From contig DAOTVB010000113.1 in the NCBI GenBank assembly GCA_034436755.1, forward strand, positions 9,582 to 73,581: DNA of 64,000 nucleotides. The letters are read 5' to 3'. Source of the DNA: CAKZQX01 sp034436755. Lineage in GTDB: Bacteria > Chloroflexota > Chloroflexia > Chloroflexales > Chloroflexaceae. The notes under the pieces were generated by a model, which worked only from the letters and a program-made list of their open reading frames with translations, ran no database searches and had not been told where the DNA came from. Below, in pieces: positions 1 through 9,222 of this stretch (position 1 is its first letter; each line of letters begins with the position of its first letter). The translations under genes and the position numbers were made by a program.

Positions 1-1
1 T

Positions 2-1003
2 GTATTGAAGCCGTATGCCTGGTGGCAGCGCGCGTTACGCTGGGCAGTGTTCAACCATCTCTTTAAGCACATGACGCTGTTCCGGGCCTTCTCGGGTAGC
101 ATGGCGCTCTACCAGCGCAGTGGCGTGCAATGGCTGGCGCGCAAGAGTGGCCTGCTTAAGCTGATGGGCATGGAAGAGATGGAGTCACTGCTGCCCACGA
201 TGAGCCGCCAGTTTACCGTGCCGCAGGGCCAGATCTACCCGGCAGAGGGCCGGCGGCGCTATAGCGTGGCCCTGCTCACCGGCTGCATCATGAGTACCGC
301 CTCGGCCCATGTTCACGCGGCGACGATCCGCGTCTTGCAGAAGAATGGCTGCGAGGTGCTGCTCCCACCGGACCAGGGCTGCTGCGGGGCGCTGCATACT
401 CACAGTGGCGATCTGGACGGCGGACGGGAGCTGGTACGCCGGAACATTGAGGCATTTGAAGGACTGGGCGTGGATGCGATCATCGTCAACGCAGCGGGCT
501 GTGGTAGCACGCTCAAGGATTATGGGCATCTGCTGCATGACGACCCGGCCTGGCATGCGCGCGCGGTCGCCTTTACCGCAAAGGTCAAAGATGTGCATGA
601 ATTCCTGGCCGGGATCGATCTTAACCGGACCGGGCTGGGGCCACTGCCCATCAATGTCACCTACCAGGAGCCCTGCCACCTGGCGCATGCGCAGCGCATC
701 TCAGCACAACCGCGCACGCTGCTCAAGGCCATCCCCAACCTGGAACTGCGCGAGATGCCGGAAAGCTCGCTCTGTTGTGGCAGCGCCGGGATCTACAACA
801 TTACTCAGCCGGAGATGGCCGCACAACTGGGCGCGCGCAAGATCAACAACGCCCTGACCACCGGCGCCCGGGTGATTGCCACCGCCAATCCGGGCTGCGC
901 CATCCAGATGGCCGGCGAACTGCAGCGGCGCGGCGAAGATGTGCAGGTGCGCTACATCGTGGAACTGCTGGATGAGGCGTATCGGCGGGGTGGGGCGGGG
1001 TAG
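2..1003 (+). CDS. glcF: Glycolate oxidase iron-sulfur subunit (C-terminal part, 5' end outside window)
   Basis: This is the C-terminal 330 or so residues of a GlcF/heterodisulfide-reductase-type Fe-S subunit that passes electrons from the flavin subunit of glycolate (or lactate) oxidase. Two CCG cysteine domains are visible: one with DQGCCGALHTHSGD preceded by LLTGCIMS, the other with YQEPCHLAH followed by SSLCCGSAGIYN. The reading frame is open to the window edge, so the N-terminal 2x[4Fe-4S] ferredoxin part, normally about 100 residues, lies upstream. An in-frame TTG at 5 should not be taken as the start. A perfect hairpin terminator follows at 1131. The family call is firm; the substrate (glycolate or another 2-hydroxyacid) cannot be fixed without the neighbouring flavin subunit. 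Confidence 0.88.
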   Translation, partial: VLKPYAWWQRALRWAVFNHLFKHMTLFRAFSGSMALYQRSGVQWLARKSGLLKLMGMEEMESLLPTMSRQFTVPQGQIYPAEGRRRYSVALLTGCIMSTASAHVHAATIRVLQKNGCEVLLPPDQGCCGALHTHSGDLDGGRELVRRNIEAFEGLGVDAIIVNAAGCGSTLKDYGHLLHDDPAWHARAVAFTAKVKDVHEFLAGIDLNRTGLGPLPINVTYQEPCHLAHAQRISAQPRTLLKAIPNLELREMPESSLCCGSAGIYNITQPEMAAQLGARKINNALTTGARVIATANPGCAIQMAGELQRRGEDVQVRYIVELLDEAYRRGGAG

Positions 1004-1111
1004 TAGGGGCGCAGCATTCGCTTTCGGCAAGACGACAGATCTGACCAGATCGGGAATGCTCACATTCTTGAAACAGCCTACAGGGATAATACGCGAATGC
1101 TGCGCCCCTAC
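1003..1111. repeat. 18-bp perfect inverted repeat with 73-bp spacer (small palindromic element)
   Basis: An 18-bp arm at 1003-1020 (GTAGGGGCGCAGCATTCG) is exactly complementary to 1094-1111. The left arm overlaps the last base of the glcF stop codon. This looks like a short non-autonomous inverted-repeat element that landed directly behind glcF, ahead of the true terminator. No transposase is nearby. No second copy was noticed in the window. Confidence 0.75.
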
Positions 1112-1130
1112 GATGGTGTTGCTGCTACAA

Positions 1131-1167
1131 GCGCCAGGGACAGCGAAATGCTGTCCCTGGCGCTTTT
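1131..1167 (+). terminator. Rho-independent terminator of glcF
   Basis: A 14-bp perfect stem (GCGCCAGGGACAGC at 1131-1144 with its complement at 1150-1163), a 5-nt loop and a run of five T form a textbook intrinsic terminator. It separates glcF from the kinase cluster. Confidence 0.9.
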
Positions 1168-1223
1168 TAAACTCCATAGCCAGAAATAGTCAAGCGAGGG
1201 CTTTACCGTATACAGCTTCCGTG

Positions 1224-1229
1224 TATAAT
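1224..1229 (+). promoter_or_regulatory. Possible -10 box (TATAAT) upstream of the GAF kinase
   Basis: A perfect TATAAT occurs 85 bases before the kinase start, in an AT-rich stretch just after the glcF terminator. The -35 position (about 1201-1206, CTTTAC) matches poorly, so this is only a candidate promoter. Confidence 0.3.
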
Positions 1230-1313
1230 ACTATTATAGCATCCTTGCAATTCTGCCATATCATTTCCAGGATAAAGGTCTTAGTCCTAAATATTTCAAA
1301 TACGGGTGGCACA

Positions 1314-4300
1314 ATGAGTACAAAGTTCCTTCCTGCATTGATCAACATGCAGTCCCTGTCATCAGTCAAGCCGAGTGATCTCACTGGCGTGCTTAAGCAT
1401 ATTACCCAGACGGCGCATGAAGTTTTTGCTGCCGATCTTTCAATAATGTTCGCTATTAATCCCAGTACCAGACACTTCCTGGAATCACCGGCAGTTATAG
1501 GTGAGTTAAGCGCGAGTAGTCAAGCAACAGTGGAACAAGAACAACTGGAATATTCAACACAGCAGACCCTCGCCCAAAAAGTGCTCATAGTCGAGAATCT
1601 GACAACAGAACCGGACTATCAAAGTCCCCTCAAGCAGCAGGAGGGTGTTCAAGCCTTTGCCTCTATCGTGCTACATACACGCCAGCAGAACCCACTTGCA
1701 GTGCTCCATCTATTGTTCCGCCAGCCGCGGCAGTTTTCTGAGGATGATCACAACTATTTACATATGTTTGCCCGATCAGCATCTTTTGTTTTACAAAAGA
1801 CCCGTTTAGTGCGACGTTTTCACGAAGTGGCACGCATTGGGCAGGAGATTAACCAGAACCTTGAAACTACGGAAGCCTTGTTTCATTACCTGCAAACGCA
1901 TATTGGCGGTATTGTCGATACCTCTCATTTTCTAATGCTGGCTGTGTATGAACCACAAACTGGGAAAACAACTTCATTTGTGGCCGAAGGTGGGCACTGT
2001 CATGCCACATCAGGACAAGCAGTATCCCAGGTTATGGCATGCCAATGGGTAGTTGATACAAAGAAACCGCTTGTCATTGAGCATTTGCGTGAAGAGCAAG
2101 ACAAAGTCCCTGCTCACATTTTCAGCGAACTCACCCAAAATACACGCACGTTTGAGTCACTCATTTTTCTACCACTTCTGTTGCGCGACATACCTCTGGG
2201 AGTCCTATCCATACAGCATATACAGCCAGATGTCTATGATGATGAAGATCTCTACATCCTTAGACTGCTCGGTAATCATGTATCTTTAGCACTCAGCAAT
2301 ATGCGTCTGTATGAAAGTGTTCGCCGGCTGAATGAGGCGGGGCAAATTCTCACCCGTCAACTTACAACCGAGACAGTGTTACAAGAAGTTGTTGACCGGA
2401 TTCATGAGGCAACATTTGCTGATCTGGTGATGCTCTATGAGTGTAAACCAGGTGAATATTCTCTTGAATTACCCCCGCATGTTACCGGCCAACTACTAGA
2501 TCAGACAGCGTTTGAAGTAAATGACACCAGTGCAGTTACTATTCCATCGCTTATACTAAATCAAACCGGTCCAATCTTTGCTAAAGATAGTGTAGCTTTG
2601 TATAACGATCTTTACAATGAACTGGGCGGCTATGTACACGCCGAATCTGAGCGACTGCAACAGCGTGAACAAATTCGTTCCACTGCAGCATTACCTCTGC
2701 GCATAACTGATGAACTGATCGGTGTATTATTTATCCACTTTCGCCAAATTCAGCGCTTTGATGCACCCCAAAAGCATTTAATTGAGGGTTTAGCCCATTA
2801 TGCTGCGATTGCGATCAAGAATTCTCGTCTTTTCAGTGCTATGGTAGTGCGCCGTGGCGATGAATTAGAGTTACTACGCACTGTTGACCGTACGATTAAT
2901 AACACTCTCAACTTACAAGAAGTTTTACAGACTATTTTAGACCTGGCAGCGCAGCGTATTTCTGTAGATGGAGCTTCAATCTTATTGTATAATCCTCGTA
3001 CGCAAGCATTAGATTTGCATGCTCCAATCGGTCGTCATGTTGAACTCAGCCAGGCATGGCGCTCAATTCCTCTGAATCAACAAAAGGGCATCACACGCTG
3101 GGTGTTTGAACATAAACAACCCGTGCGTGTTGCCAATGTCCAGACTGACCCCGCATGGCGCGATATCTACGTTGAAGTTTCTAAAGAGACCCGTTCAGAA
3201 CTGGATGTGCCGCTCTTTGACGGCGATCAGGTTATTGGGGTGATTAACTTTGAGAGCACGCGCGAGAATGCCTTTAGCCAGGAGGATCAAGATTTTCTGG
3301 TGGTACTGGCGGGGCAGGCGGTGCTGGCCGTTAAGAACGCTCAGGCCTATGAACGGGAGAAACGCGTTGCTGAAGAGCGTCAGGCCCTGATCGAGATCAG
3401 TCAATTTCTCATAGCCGAACTGGACCGCAGCCGGGTGTTTGCCCTCATTCTGGATAAGGCGCTTGAGATTACCCATTCCCGCGTGGGAACGCTGATGATC
3501 TATGATCCGCGACAGAACGATTTGTGGATGGCGGCCGAACGGGGTGTTTTCCCAGAGCAAAAAGATGCGCGCCACAGTCTGGAGGAGGGGATTGTCGGTC
3601 TGGTAGCGCGCGAGCGACGCTTATGCAATGTGGCGGATGTTACCCAATTACCGTGGAGTGATGTGTATCTCGCCTATATTCCGCATATGCGTTCTGAGCT
3701 CGCTGTACCCATACTGGAAAACAATAACCTGCGCGGTGTAATTAATATTGAGAGTGATGAAGTTAATGCATTCGGTGACGGTGATGAACGCCTCCTGACG
3801 ACACTGGCCGATCTGGCAGTGATTGCTCTACAAAATGCCGAGCAGTATGAGCGAGCCTACAAGGGCCACCAGCGCCTCAAAGCACTGCATGCCGTCAATC
3901 TCAAGATTATTGCGCAGTTAGATGATTATGACCAGGTGGTGCAGGCCATTCTCGCGCATGCGCTCCATTTAACCGGGGCTGAAACGGTTGGCCTGCACTG
4001 GTACAAAGATGGGAGGGTGACACAGATCGATCGGGCTCGTCTGGATCACCAGGGTCACTTCATACCGGTAGATCAACCGCCTGGCCCAACCGCTGCCATT
4101 CATCAACACAAACCGGGAATTATTGCCACCGTCGCTGAAACCGGCAAACCGTATGTGACCCTGAGTGATGCTCAGGATGATCCCTACTATACCGGTACAC
4201 TCGAAACGCACAGTGAAGTCGCCGCTCCATTGTTAGCAGACGGTAAGCTCATCGCCGTGGTGAACCTGGAGAGCAGTCAACCATACGCATTTGACTCCCA

Positions 4301-5594
4301 GGTTGGGGAGGTGCTGGAACTGCTTGCAGGGCAGGCAGTAATCGCTATCCAGAATGCAGAGGCGTATGCGCGTGCGGAGAGGCGTTATCGTCGGTTTAGC
4401 CTGTTATATCAGGCGGGTCGTGAGTTAGGCGAGATTTCGGATCTTTCGCAGATTGATCAGGCCTATGCGATCGTAAGCCGGATCACCCAGGAACATGGGG
4501 ATATTCAGGTCATTATTCGCCGTTATGATGCAGCTTCCCAGGAACTTGTTCTCGTTCACAGTGCCAATATTCAGGGGTATACGCCACCGGAACGCCAACC
4601 GCCCGATGATGGCCTGAACTGGCAGGTTGCCCGAACACGTCGCAAGATGGTCATACCCAATGTTGAGCCTGATAGTACAGCAGAGACAACTGAACCCTGG
4701 ATGCGCTCGCGAGTGATGATTCCTATCAAGTCGAAGGAGGAACACTATTACGGCAATCTGGGCTTAAGTCATAGGCAAGCGAATTACTTTCGTGAAGGCG
4801 ATCTTACGTTGTTTGAAGGACTGGCCCGGCAGTTAGCAATTACTATCTACCGCCTGGAAGCAGTGCAGGCACAGCGTGAAGCCGAACAGCAGGCGCGCGA
4901 GTTGGAGTTTATGAGTTCCATTGGACAGGCCGCCTTTGAACTGGCCCATCGCCTGGGTAACGAGTTAGGCCTGGTGCGCTCCTACATCAACAATGTCCGC
5001 CAGGAGTTAGATGCGCAGGGGATTGACCGTAGCCTGGTTGATAGCGACCTGGATAAAGTTGTACGAGACGTCAGCAATGTGCTGCAGTTGAGTCGGAACT
5101 TGAAAACAGCCCTTACCGGAGACCAGCGGGCAAGGCCGGTCATGCAGGAGAAGATCGTTATCCCGGTACAAAACATTTTGACCAGTGTTATACAGTCCGA
5201 TACACTCATCCCGGAGAATGTAGAGTTACAGATTGACCAGATCAGTGAAAGATTACTGGTGCGGGTAATTCCAGGACAGATCGAAGATATTCTGCGTAAT
5301 CTACTTGTCAATGCCGTTGCAGCGCTTGCGGGTAACGGTACAATTATTATACGTACACAGAGTATGGATAGCTATGTTAAGATTCAGGTTGAGGATAATG
5401 GACCAGGTATCACGCCAGAACGACAATCGCGTATTTTCGATCTCTTCTACTCAACAAGGGGAAGTTTTGGGTTTGGATTATGGAGTGCCCGTCGTAACGC
5501 ACTTGTCAATGGAGGTGACTTAACAGTACAAAGCGAACCAGATTCAGGGACTATCTTTATATTAACACTACCAAGAGCAGAGAAACATCTGTAA
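1314..5594 (+). CDS. Multi-GAF sensor histidine kinase
   Basis: A soluble sensor kinase of 1426 residues. Seven successive GAF domains can be read from the recurring pattern of a hydrophobic core followed by 'GV(I/L)(N/S)IES' and an 'AVKNAQAYER'-like linker helix, filling roughly residues 15-1190. A dimerisation/phosphoacceptor helix follows with FELAHRLGN (His at about 1212). The HATPase_c domain has an N-box (LRNLLVNAVAAL), a G1 box DNGPGI (from 1361) and GFGFGLW. There are no membrane segments. I chose the ATG at 1314 because the longer in-frame reading runs back through the glcF terminator and the inverted repeat; GGGTGGC lies just before it. The first four GAFs (to about 3130) are clearly more AT-rich than the rest. 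Cognate receivers probably follow at 5708 and 7332. Ligands are unknown. Confidence 0.88.
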   Translation: MSTKFLPALINMQSLSSVKPSDLTGVLKHITQTAHEVFAADLSIMFAINPSTRHFLESPAVIGELSASSQATVEQEQLEYSTQQTLAQKVLIVENLTTEPDYQSPLKQQEGVQAFASIVLHTRQQNPLAVLHLLFRQPRQFSEDDHNYLHMFARSASFVLQKTRLVRRFHEVARIGQEINQNLETTEALFHYLQTHIGGIVDTSHFLMLAVYEPQTGKTTSFVAEGGHCHATSGQAVSQVMACQWVVDTKKPLVIEHLREEQDKVPAHIFSELTQNTRTFESLIFLPLLLRDIPLGVLSIQHIQPDVYDDEDLYILRLLGNHVSLALSNMRLYESVRRLNEAGQILTRQLTTETVLQEVVDRIHEATFADLVMLYECKPGEYSLELPPHVTGQLLDQTAFEVNDTSAVTIPSLILNQTGPIFAKDSVALYNDLYNELGGYVHAESERLQQREQIRSTAALPLRITDELIGVLFIHFRQIQRFDAPQKHLIEGLAHYAAIAIKNSRLFSAMVVRRGDELELLRTVDRTINNTLNLQEVLQTILDLAAQRISVDGASILLYNPRTQALDLHAPIGRHVELSQAWRSIPLNQQKGITRWVFEHKQPVRVANVQTDPAWRDIYVEVSKETRSELDVPLFDGDQVIGVINFESTRENAFSQEDQDFLVVLAGQAVLAVKNAQAYEREKRVAEERQALIEISQFLIAELDRSRVFALILDKALEITHSRVGTLMIYDPRQNDLWMAAERGVFPEQKDARHSLEEGIVGLVARERRLCNVADVTQLPWSDVYLAYIPHMRSELAVPILENNNLRGVINIESDEVNAFGDGDERLLTTLADLAVIALQNAEQYERAYKGHQRLKALHAVNLKIIAQLDDYDQVVQAILAHALHLTGAETVGLHWYKDGRVTQIDRARLDHQGHFIPVDQPPGPTAAIHQHKPGIIATVAETGKPYVTLSDAQDDPYYTGTLETHSEVAAPLLADGKLIAVVNLESSQPYAFDSQVGEVLELLAGQAVIAIQNAEAYARAERRYRRFSLLYQAGRELGEISDLSQIDQAYAIVSRITQEHGDIQVIIRRYDAASQELVLVHSANIQGYTPPERQPPDDGLNWQVARTRRKMVIPNVEPDSTAETTEPWMRSRVMIPIKSKEEHYYGNLGLSHRQANYFREGDLTLFEGLARQLAITIYRLEAVQAQREAEQQARELEFMSSIGQAAFELAHRLGNELGLVRSYINNVRQELDAQGIDRSLVDSDLDKVVRDVSNVLQLSRNLKTALTGDQRARPVMQEKIVIPVQNILTSVIQSDTLIPENVELQIDQISERLLVRVIPGQIEDILRNLLVNAVAALAGNGTIIIRTQSMDSYVKIQVEDNGPGITPERQSRIFDLFYSTRGSFGFGLWSARRNALVNGGDLTVQSEPDSGTIFILTLPRAEKHL

Positions 5595-5707
5595 GTTTAT
5601 CGACAAAGCCTTACATACTGACTACTCTGATCCTGGTAGTGCAAAAGGCCACGTAGCACAATGGGTCAGTATGTTGAGCACCCACCCATAGCATCGGGAG
5701 GTAGGGT

Positions 5708-7324
5708 ATGAGTAGACAGGGACGTATTCTGGTTGTAGATGATGAGGAACGCTGGCAGACGGTTCTTAGCAGTACGCTACGGCGCGGTGGATTCCATGTG
5801 GATGCAATCGCCACAACATCAGCGGCACGTACCCTGCTCCAGGAACACTTCTATCATTTGATAGTAATGGATATCCGCATGGAAGACACTGACTCGAATA
5901 ATGTCGAAGGAATTGAGTTGCTCCGCGAATTGAATGAGCAGCGTCTGACCCAGGCCAGCAAAGTGATCATGCTCTCGGCATACGGCACCAAGGAGCAGAT
6001 GCGCGAGGCATTTCGGCAATATAAAGTGGCCGATTTTCTCTCCAAAGATGATTTTGATAACCTTGACTTTCTGCGGCAGGTCCAGCAGATCTTTGCCCAG
6101 GATTTACAGATCAACCTCAATCTGACAATCCACTGGCAGGATATTGCGGGACCGGAGGAAGCAGTTCTTAATCTCAAAATAGATGAGCGTCGTGTTAAAC
6201 GTGATACTCCAGTTCAGTCTCGCGTTGCTCATGAACTGGATGACTTACTCTGTCGTCTATTTTACCAGGCTGATAGTCTACTTGTACGACCACTAACTCC
6301 TGGTAACAGTGGTGTACATGTTCTAGCCGCCCAGCCATTTTTTAATACTGGAGGCGCACAAACTTTTGTTATCAAGTTCGGTGACGCAAACAAAATTGAT
6401 TTGGAGTACCATAACTTTAAGAATTATGTTCAACCATTTATTGGTGGCGGTCGAAGTACAACGGTGCTTGACCAACGCCGTATAAGTAGTATCGGTGGAA
6501 TTGTCTACTCCTTGCTAGGTGCAGCCGGTGATCGCCTCGATGATTTTGGTAGTTTTTACCAACATGCTGACCTGGCTGAGATTACCCAGGTGCTCGATCG
6601 GCTCTTTCGGGATACCTGTGGCGCATGGTATGCCAACCCTGGCCGGTTGCAACCATATAATCTCTCGGAGAGTTATCAAAACATACTTGAGTTCGATTTT
6701 GGTTCTGACCGGCTTGAGCAGATCCTTGCAGAGCGACTTAAGTCAGTTCAGGGCAAACAAAAACTCTACTTCACAGCCTTGCAGGACAACCGCCCATTCA
6801 CCAATCCCATTCTGTCGGTGGCCGGCCAGCGGTTGGTACGACCGACCTATGTCTGTACCACGCACGGTGACTTCAATGATCAGAATATTCTGGTAGATAC
6901 TACCCGGCATACCTGGCTGATCGATTTCCTCCGTACGGGGCCAGGCCATATCTTGCGTGATGTCGCCGAACTTGACTCAGTTGTGCGGTTTTATCTCCTC
7001 CACAAGGAAGAGGCAACCCTGAATGAGCGATTGGCAATGGAAGAGGCGTTGTGCAGTATTGAGCGTTTTAGCCAGGTAGACGCACTACCATCACGCTTTG
7101 CTACTGATAACCCGGCACTGGCAAAGGCCTATAACACGGTAGTTCACTTACGCACATTGGCGCACGGACTGGTTGCGCAGAATCCAAGTGATGATATAAG
7201 TGAGTATTATATCGCTCTGCTGTACTATGCTCTAAATATTATACGGTTTTCCTGGCTACCGGTAACTCAGCGGGAACATGCGTTGCTCTGTGCCAGCTTG
7301 CTGGCGGATCGTCTGGGATTGTGA
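5708..7324 (+). CDS. Response-regulator receiver fused to an APH-fold kinase-like (TCAD9-like) domain
   Basis: A protein of 538 residues. Residues 5-125 form a receiver domain: acidic DDE at 11-13, phosphoacceptor D55 in IVMDIRMED, S90, and K113. Residues about 185-500 look like an aminoglycoside-phosphotransferase/choline-kinase fold: a glycine-containing loop GNSG at 200-203, a beta-3 lysine K223 (FVIKFG), catalytic HGDFNDQN with D388, and a metal-site D406 in LIDF. This matches my recollection of the TCAD9-type kinase-like domains described in bacterial conflict systems; that assignment is from memory, whereas the kinase residues are seen directly. GGGAGGTAG precedes the ATG. The stop is 7 bases before the start of the CHAT gene, so the two are surely co-transcribed. 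The output may be a phosphotransferase acting on a protein or small molecule under phosphorelay control. Confidence 0.8.
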   Translation: MSRQGRILVVDDEERWQTVLSSTLRRGGFHVDAIATTSAARTLLQEHFYHLIVMDIRMEDTDSNNVEGIELLRELNEQRLTQASKVIMLSAYGTKEQMREAFRQYKVADFLSKDDFDNLDFLRQVQQIFAQDLQINLNLTIHWQDIAGPEEAVLNLKIDERRVKRDTPVQSRVAHELDDLLCRLFYQADSLLVRPLTPGNSGVHVLAAQPFFNTGGAQTFVIKFGDANKIDLEYHNFKNYVQPFIGGGRSTTVLDQRRISSIGGIVYSLLGAAGDRLDDFGSFYQHADLAEITQVLDRLFRDTCGAWYANPGRLQPYNLSESYQNILEFDFGSDRLEQILAERLKSVQGKQKLYFTALQDNRPFTNPILSVAGQRLVRPTYVCTTHGDFNDQNILVDTTRHTWLIDFLRTGPGHILRDVAELDSVVRFYLLHKEEATLNERLAMEEALCSIERFSQVDALPSRFATDNPALAKAYNTVVHLRTLAHGLVAQNPSDDISEYYIALLYYALNIIRFSWLPVTQREHALLCASLLADRLGL

Positions 7325-7331
7325 GGCGACG

Positions 7332-9218
7332 GTGATCAATCTCCACATACTCATCATCGAAGACAGCCAGAACTGGCAAGAAATGTTGCCACGGATAGTA
7401 TCCCGGATAGGCAATAATGTACATGTGGAAGTCGCATCAGCGTATGACGTTGCCCTCAACTACATTACGAATAAGACCTATGACCTGGCAATTGTGGATC
7501 TGGCGTTGCTCGGTACCCCGACCGATCCCGGCGATGCCGATCAATTGGGGATGGAACTGCTCCGCGAACTACGGAGCAGTTCCCGCAACCGGAGTTGTGG
7601 CCTGATCGTGCTCACGGGCTACCCGACCAGTACCGCCATACGCCAGGCGCTCCGCGACTATGCCGTCTATGACGTGATTGACAAAGGCGGCTTCGATGAA
7701 ACGCAGTTTATCAGCATGGTTCGGGCCACAATTCTGGCGGCCTGTCGGCAGCGTGCCGCCGATAGAGCCGATGCACGCTATCGCCTGACGGTGACGATGA
7801 GCATGGAACATCTACTCGAAAGCCGGTTGACTGGTCCGGAGCGGCGCTCGGTTTACACGGCCCCCCATCCCACACCACTCGCCGTAGATGACCTGACGCA
7901 ACGGGCGATGACCTTGAGCAGATTATTGCCAAAAGATGCGCAACAAAACACTATGAAGATCTGGTGGCCTACAGCGCAGGCAACCGGCAAAGCCATCTAC
8001 CAGAATCTTGCCACTGAGCAGCATATCCTGGGTGATCTACTGGTGGCACGCGCACTGGCCCGACAGTCGAGCGAACTCTGGCTGGAATTTGCTGGTCCTC
8101 CCGTCAGTCTGGATATTCCGTTTGAACTGATGTGTGATGAGCAGGAATACCTGGGCCTCCAGCATATGTTAACGCGCCGGCTTGTGATGATGGGAGGAAT
8201 CCAATCACGCAAACCCGAATCACTTCACATATTTATCGACAGATTGCAACAGCAGCGCGAAACTATTCGCATCTTGATTGTAGCCGATCCCTCACATTTC
8301 ACTGTGCCACTGAACCACGCGTCTGATGCAACGCCGACATCTGACCATTACACGGCCTACGAGACCGGCCTGACCCAATTGCTGCTGCGCCTCGATCCAA
8401 CCCAGACGCAGTACCAGGAAGCACTGGTCTATCAGCAGCGCCTGACTGAAAATCTGGAGAGGAGTAGAAGATATGGTGATAATGAAACAAACCGTACTGA
8501 ACGGGCGCAGATCATTGATCAGTTGAATCAACTTGCCCTAACAACGTTGGGCGTGTCTTTTAACGAGATCTGCCGGGCACCCATATCACCGCCGGATCGG
8601 GGTACATCAGAACAACTGACCCAGGAGAATCTGCCCCCATCTCCCAGTGCGGCTACGCTCCTGGCGACAGCTATTAAAGCTGACCTTGAACGTATCGGCA
8701 TTGCCAGCCAGGTAACCGTACTTGAGGGAGATGATGCCAACTTTGCGCAGGTCAGCAAAACATTGCATGATGGCGGTTATCATATCCTCCATTACGTTGG
8801 AGCCGATTATGAACGCGGCACAGCGACATCCGTGCGTGGAGTTGTCCTGCAGAGTGAGAATGGTCCCTACACCCTCACACCGACCGATCTGAGCCGCATG
8901 GTACGCAACACTGACCTGCGAATGATCTTCTTAAGTTGCTCGCTAGACACCCATCCCACCGGCGATGTGGGTGCGAGCGCTTTCCAGGATACACTGGAAG
9001 CACTGGCCCGGGCCGATATACCAGTAATCGTGAGCTACCGCTGGGGTATACCTGAGCCGGCAGCGGCACATCTGGCACAGCTATTCTACCGAGAGTTGTG
9101 GTACCGCTTCGATCCAGGGGAGGCACTGTTTCAGGCGCGACGCACTATTGGCATGGCAGCAGGAGGTAATAATTATGCCTGGGCCGCACCGGTGTTAGTG
9201 CTGCAACAGATGCCATAA
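7332..9218 (+). CDS. Response-regulator receiver fused to a CHAT (caspase-like) domain
   Basis: A protein of 628 residues starting at a GTG, with GAGGCGAC in front. Residues 3-130 are a receiver (E10, D11, phosphoacceptor D56 in LAIVDLAL, T95, K118). Residues about 150-628 show a CHAT fold: the DIPFELMCD segment, HILHYVG at 484-490, FLSCSLD with the candidate nucleophile C536, then IPVIVSYRWGIPEPAAAHLAQLFY and a C-terminal AWAAPVLV strand, all typical of CHAT. The usual G-H-G with the catalytic His reads G-A-D here (A491), so protease activity is uncertain; H484 or H487 might substitute. It sits directly behind the receiver-kinase gene and is convergent, with 4 bases between, to the ATPase-regulator. 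A phosphorylation-gated effector is an inference. Confidence 0.85.
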   Translation: MINLHILIIEDSQNWQEMLPRIVSRIGNNVHVEVASAYDVALNYITNKTYDLAIVDLALLGTPTDPGDADQLGMELLRELRSSSRNRSCGLIVLTGYPTSTAIRQALRDYAVYDVIDKGGFDETQFISMVRATILAACRQRAADRADARYRLTVTMSMEHLLESRLTGPERRSVYTAPHPTPLAVDDLTQRAMTLSRLLPKDAQQNTMKIWWPTAQATGKAIYQNLATEQHILGDLLVARALARQSSELWLEFAGPPVSLDIPFELMCDEQEYLGLQHMLTRRLVMMGGIQSRKPESLHIFIDRLQQQRETIRILIVADPSHFTVPLNHASDATPTSDHYTAYETGLTQLLLRLDPTQTQYQEALVYQQRLTENLERSRRYGDNETNRTERAQIIDQLNQLALTTLGVSFNEICRAPISPPDRGTSEQLTQENLPPSPSAATLLATAIKADLERIGIASQVTVLEGDDANFAQVSKTLHDGGYHILHYVGADYERGTATSVRGVVLQSENGPYTLTPTDLSRMVRNTDLRMIFLSCSLDTHPTGDVGASAFQDTLEALARADIPVIVSYRWGIPEPAAAHLAQLFYRELWYRFDPGEALFQARRTIGMAAGGNNYAWAAPVLVLQQMP

Positions 9219-9222
9219 CCCG

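Noticed and set aside
1314..5594. Longer start for the GAF kinase, back to 876
   Set aside because: The extension would cross the glcF coding end, an inverted repeat and a strong terminator, and it has no domain content.
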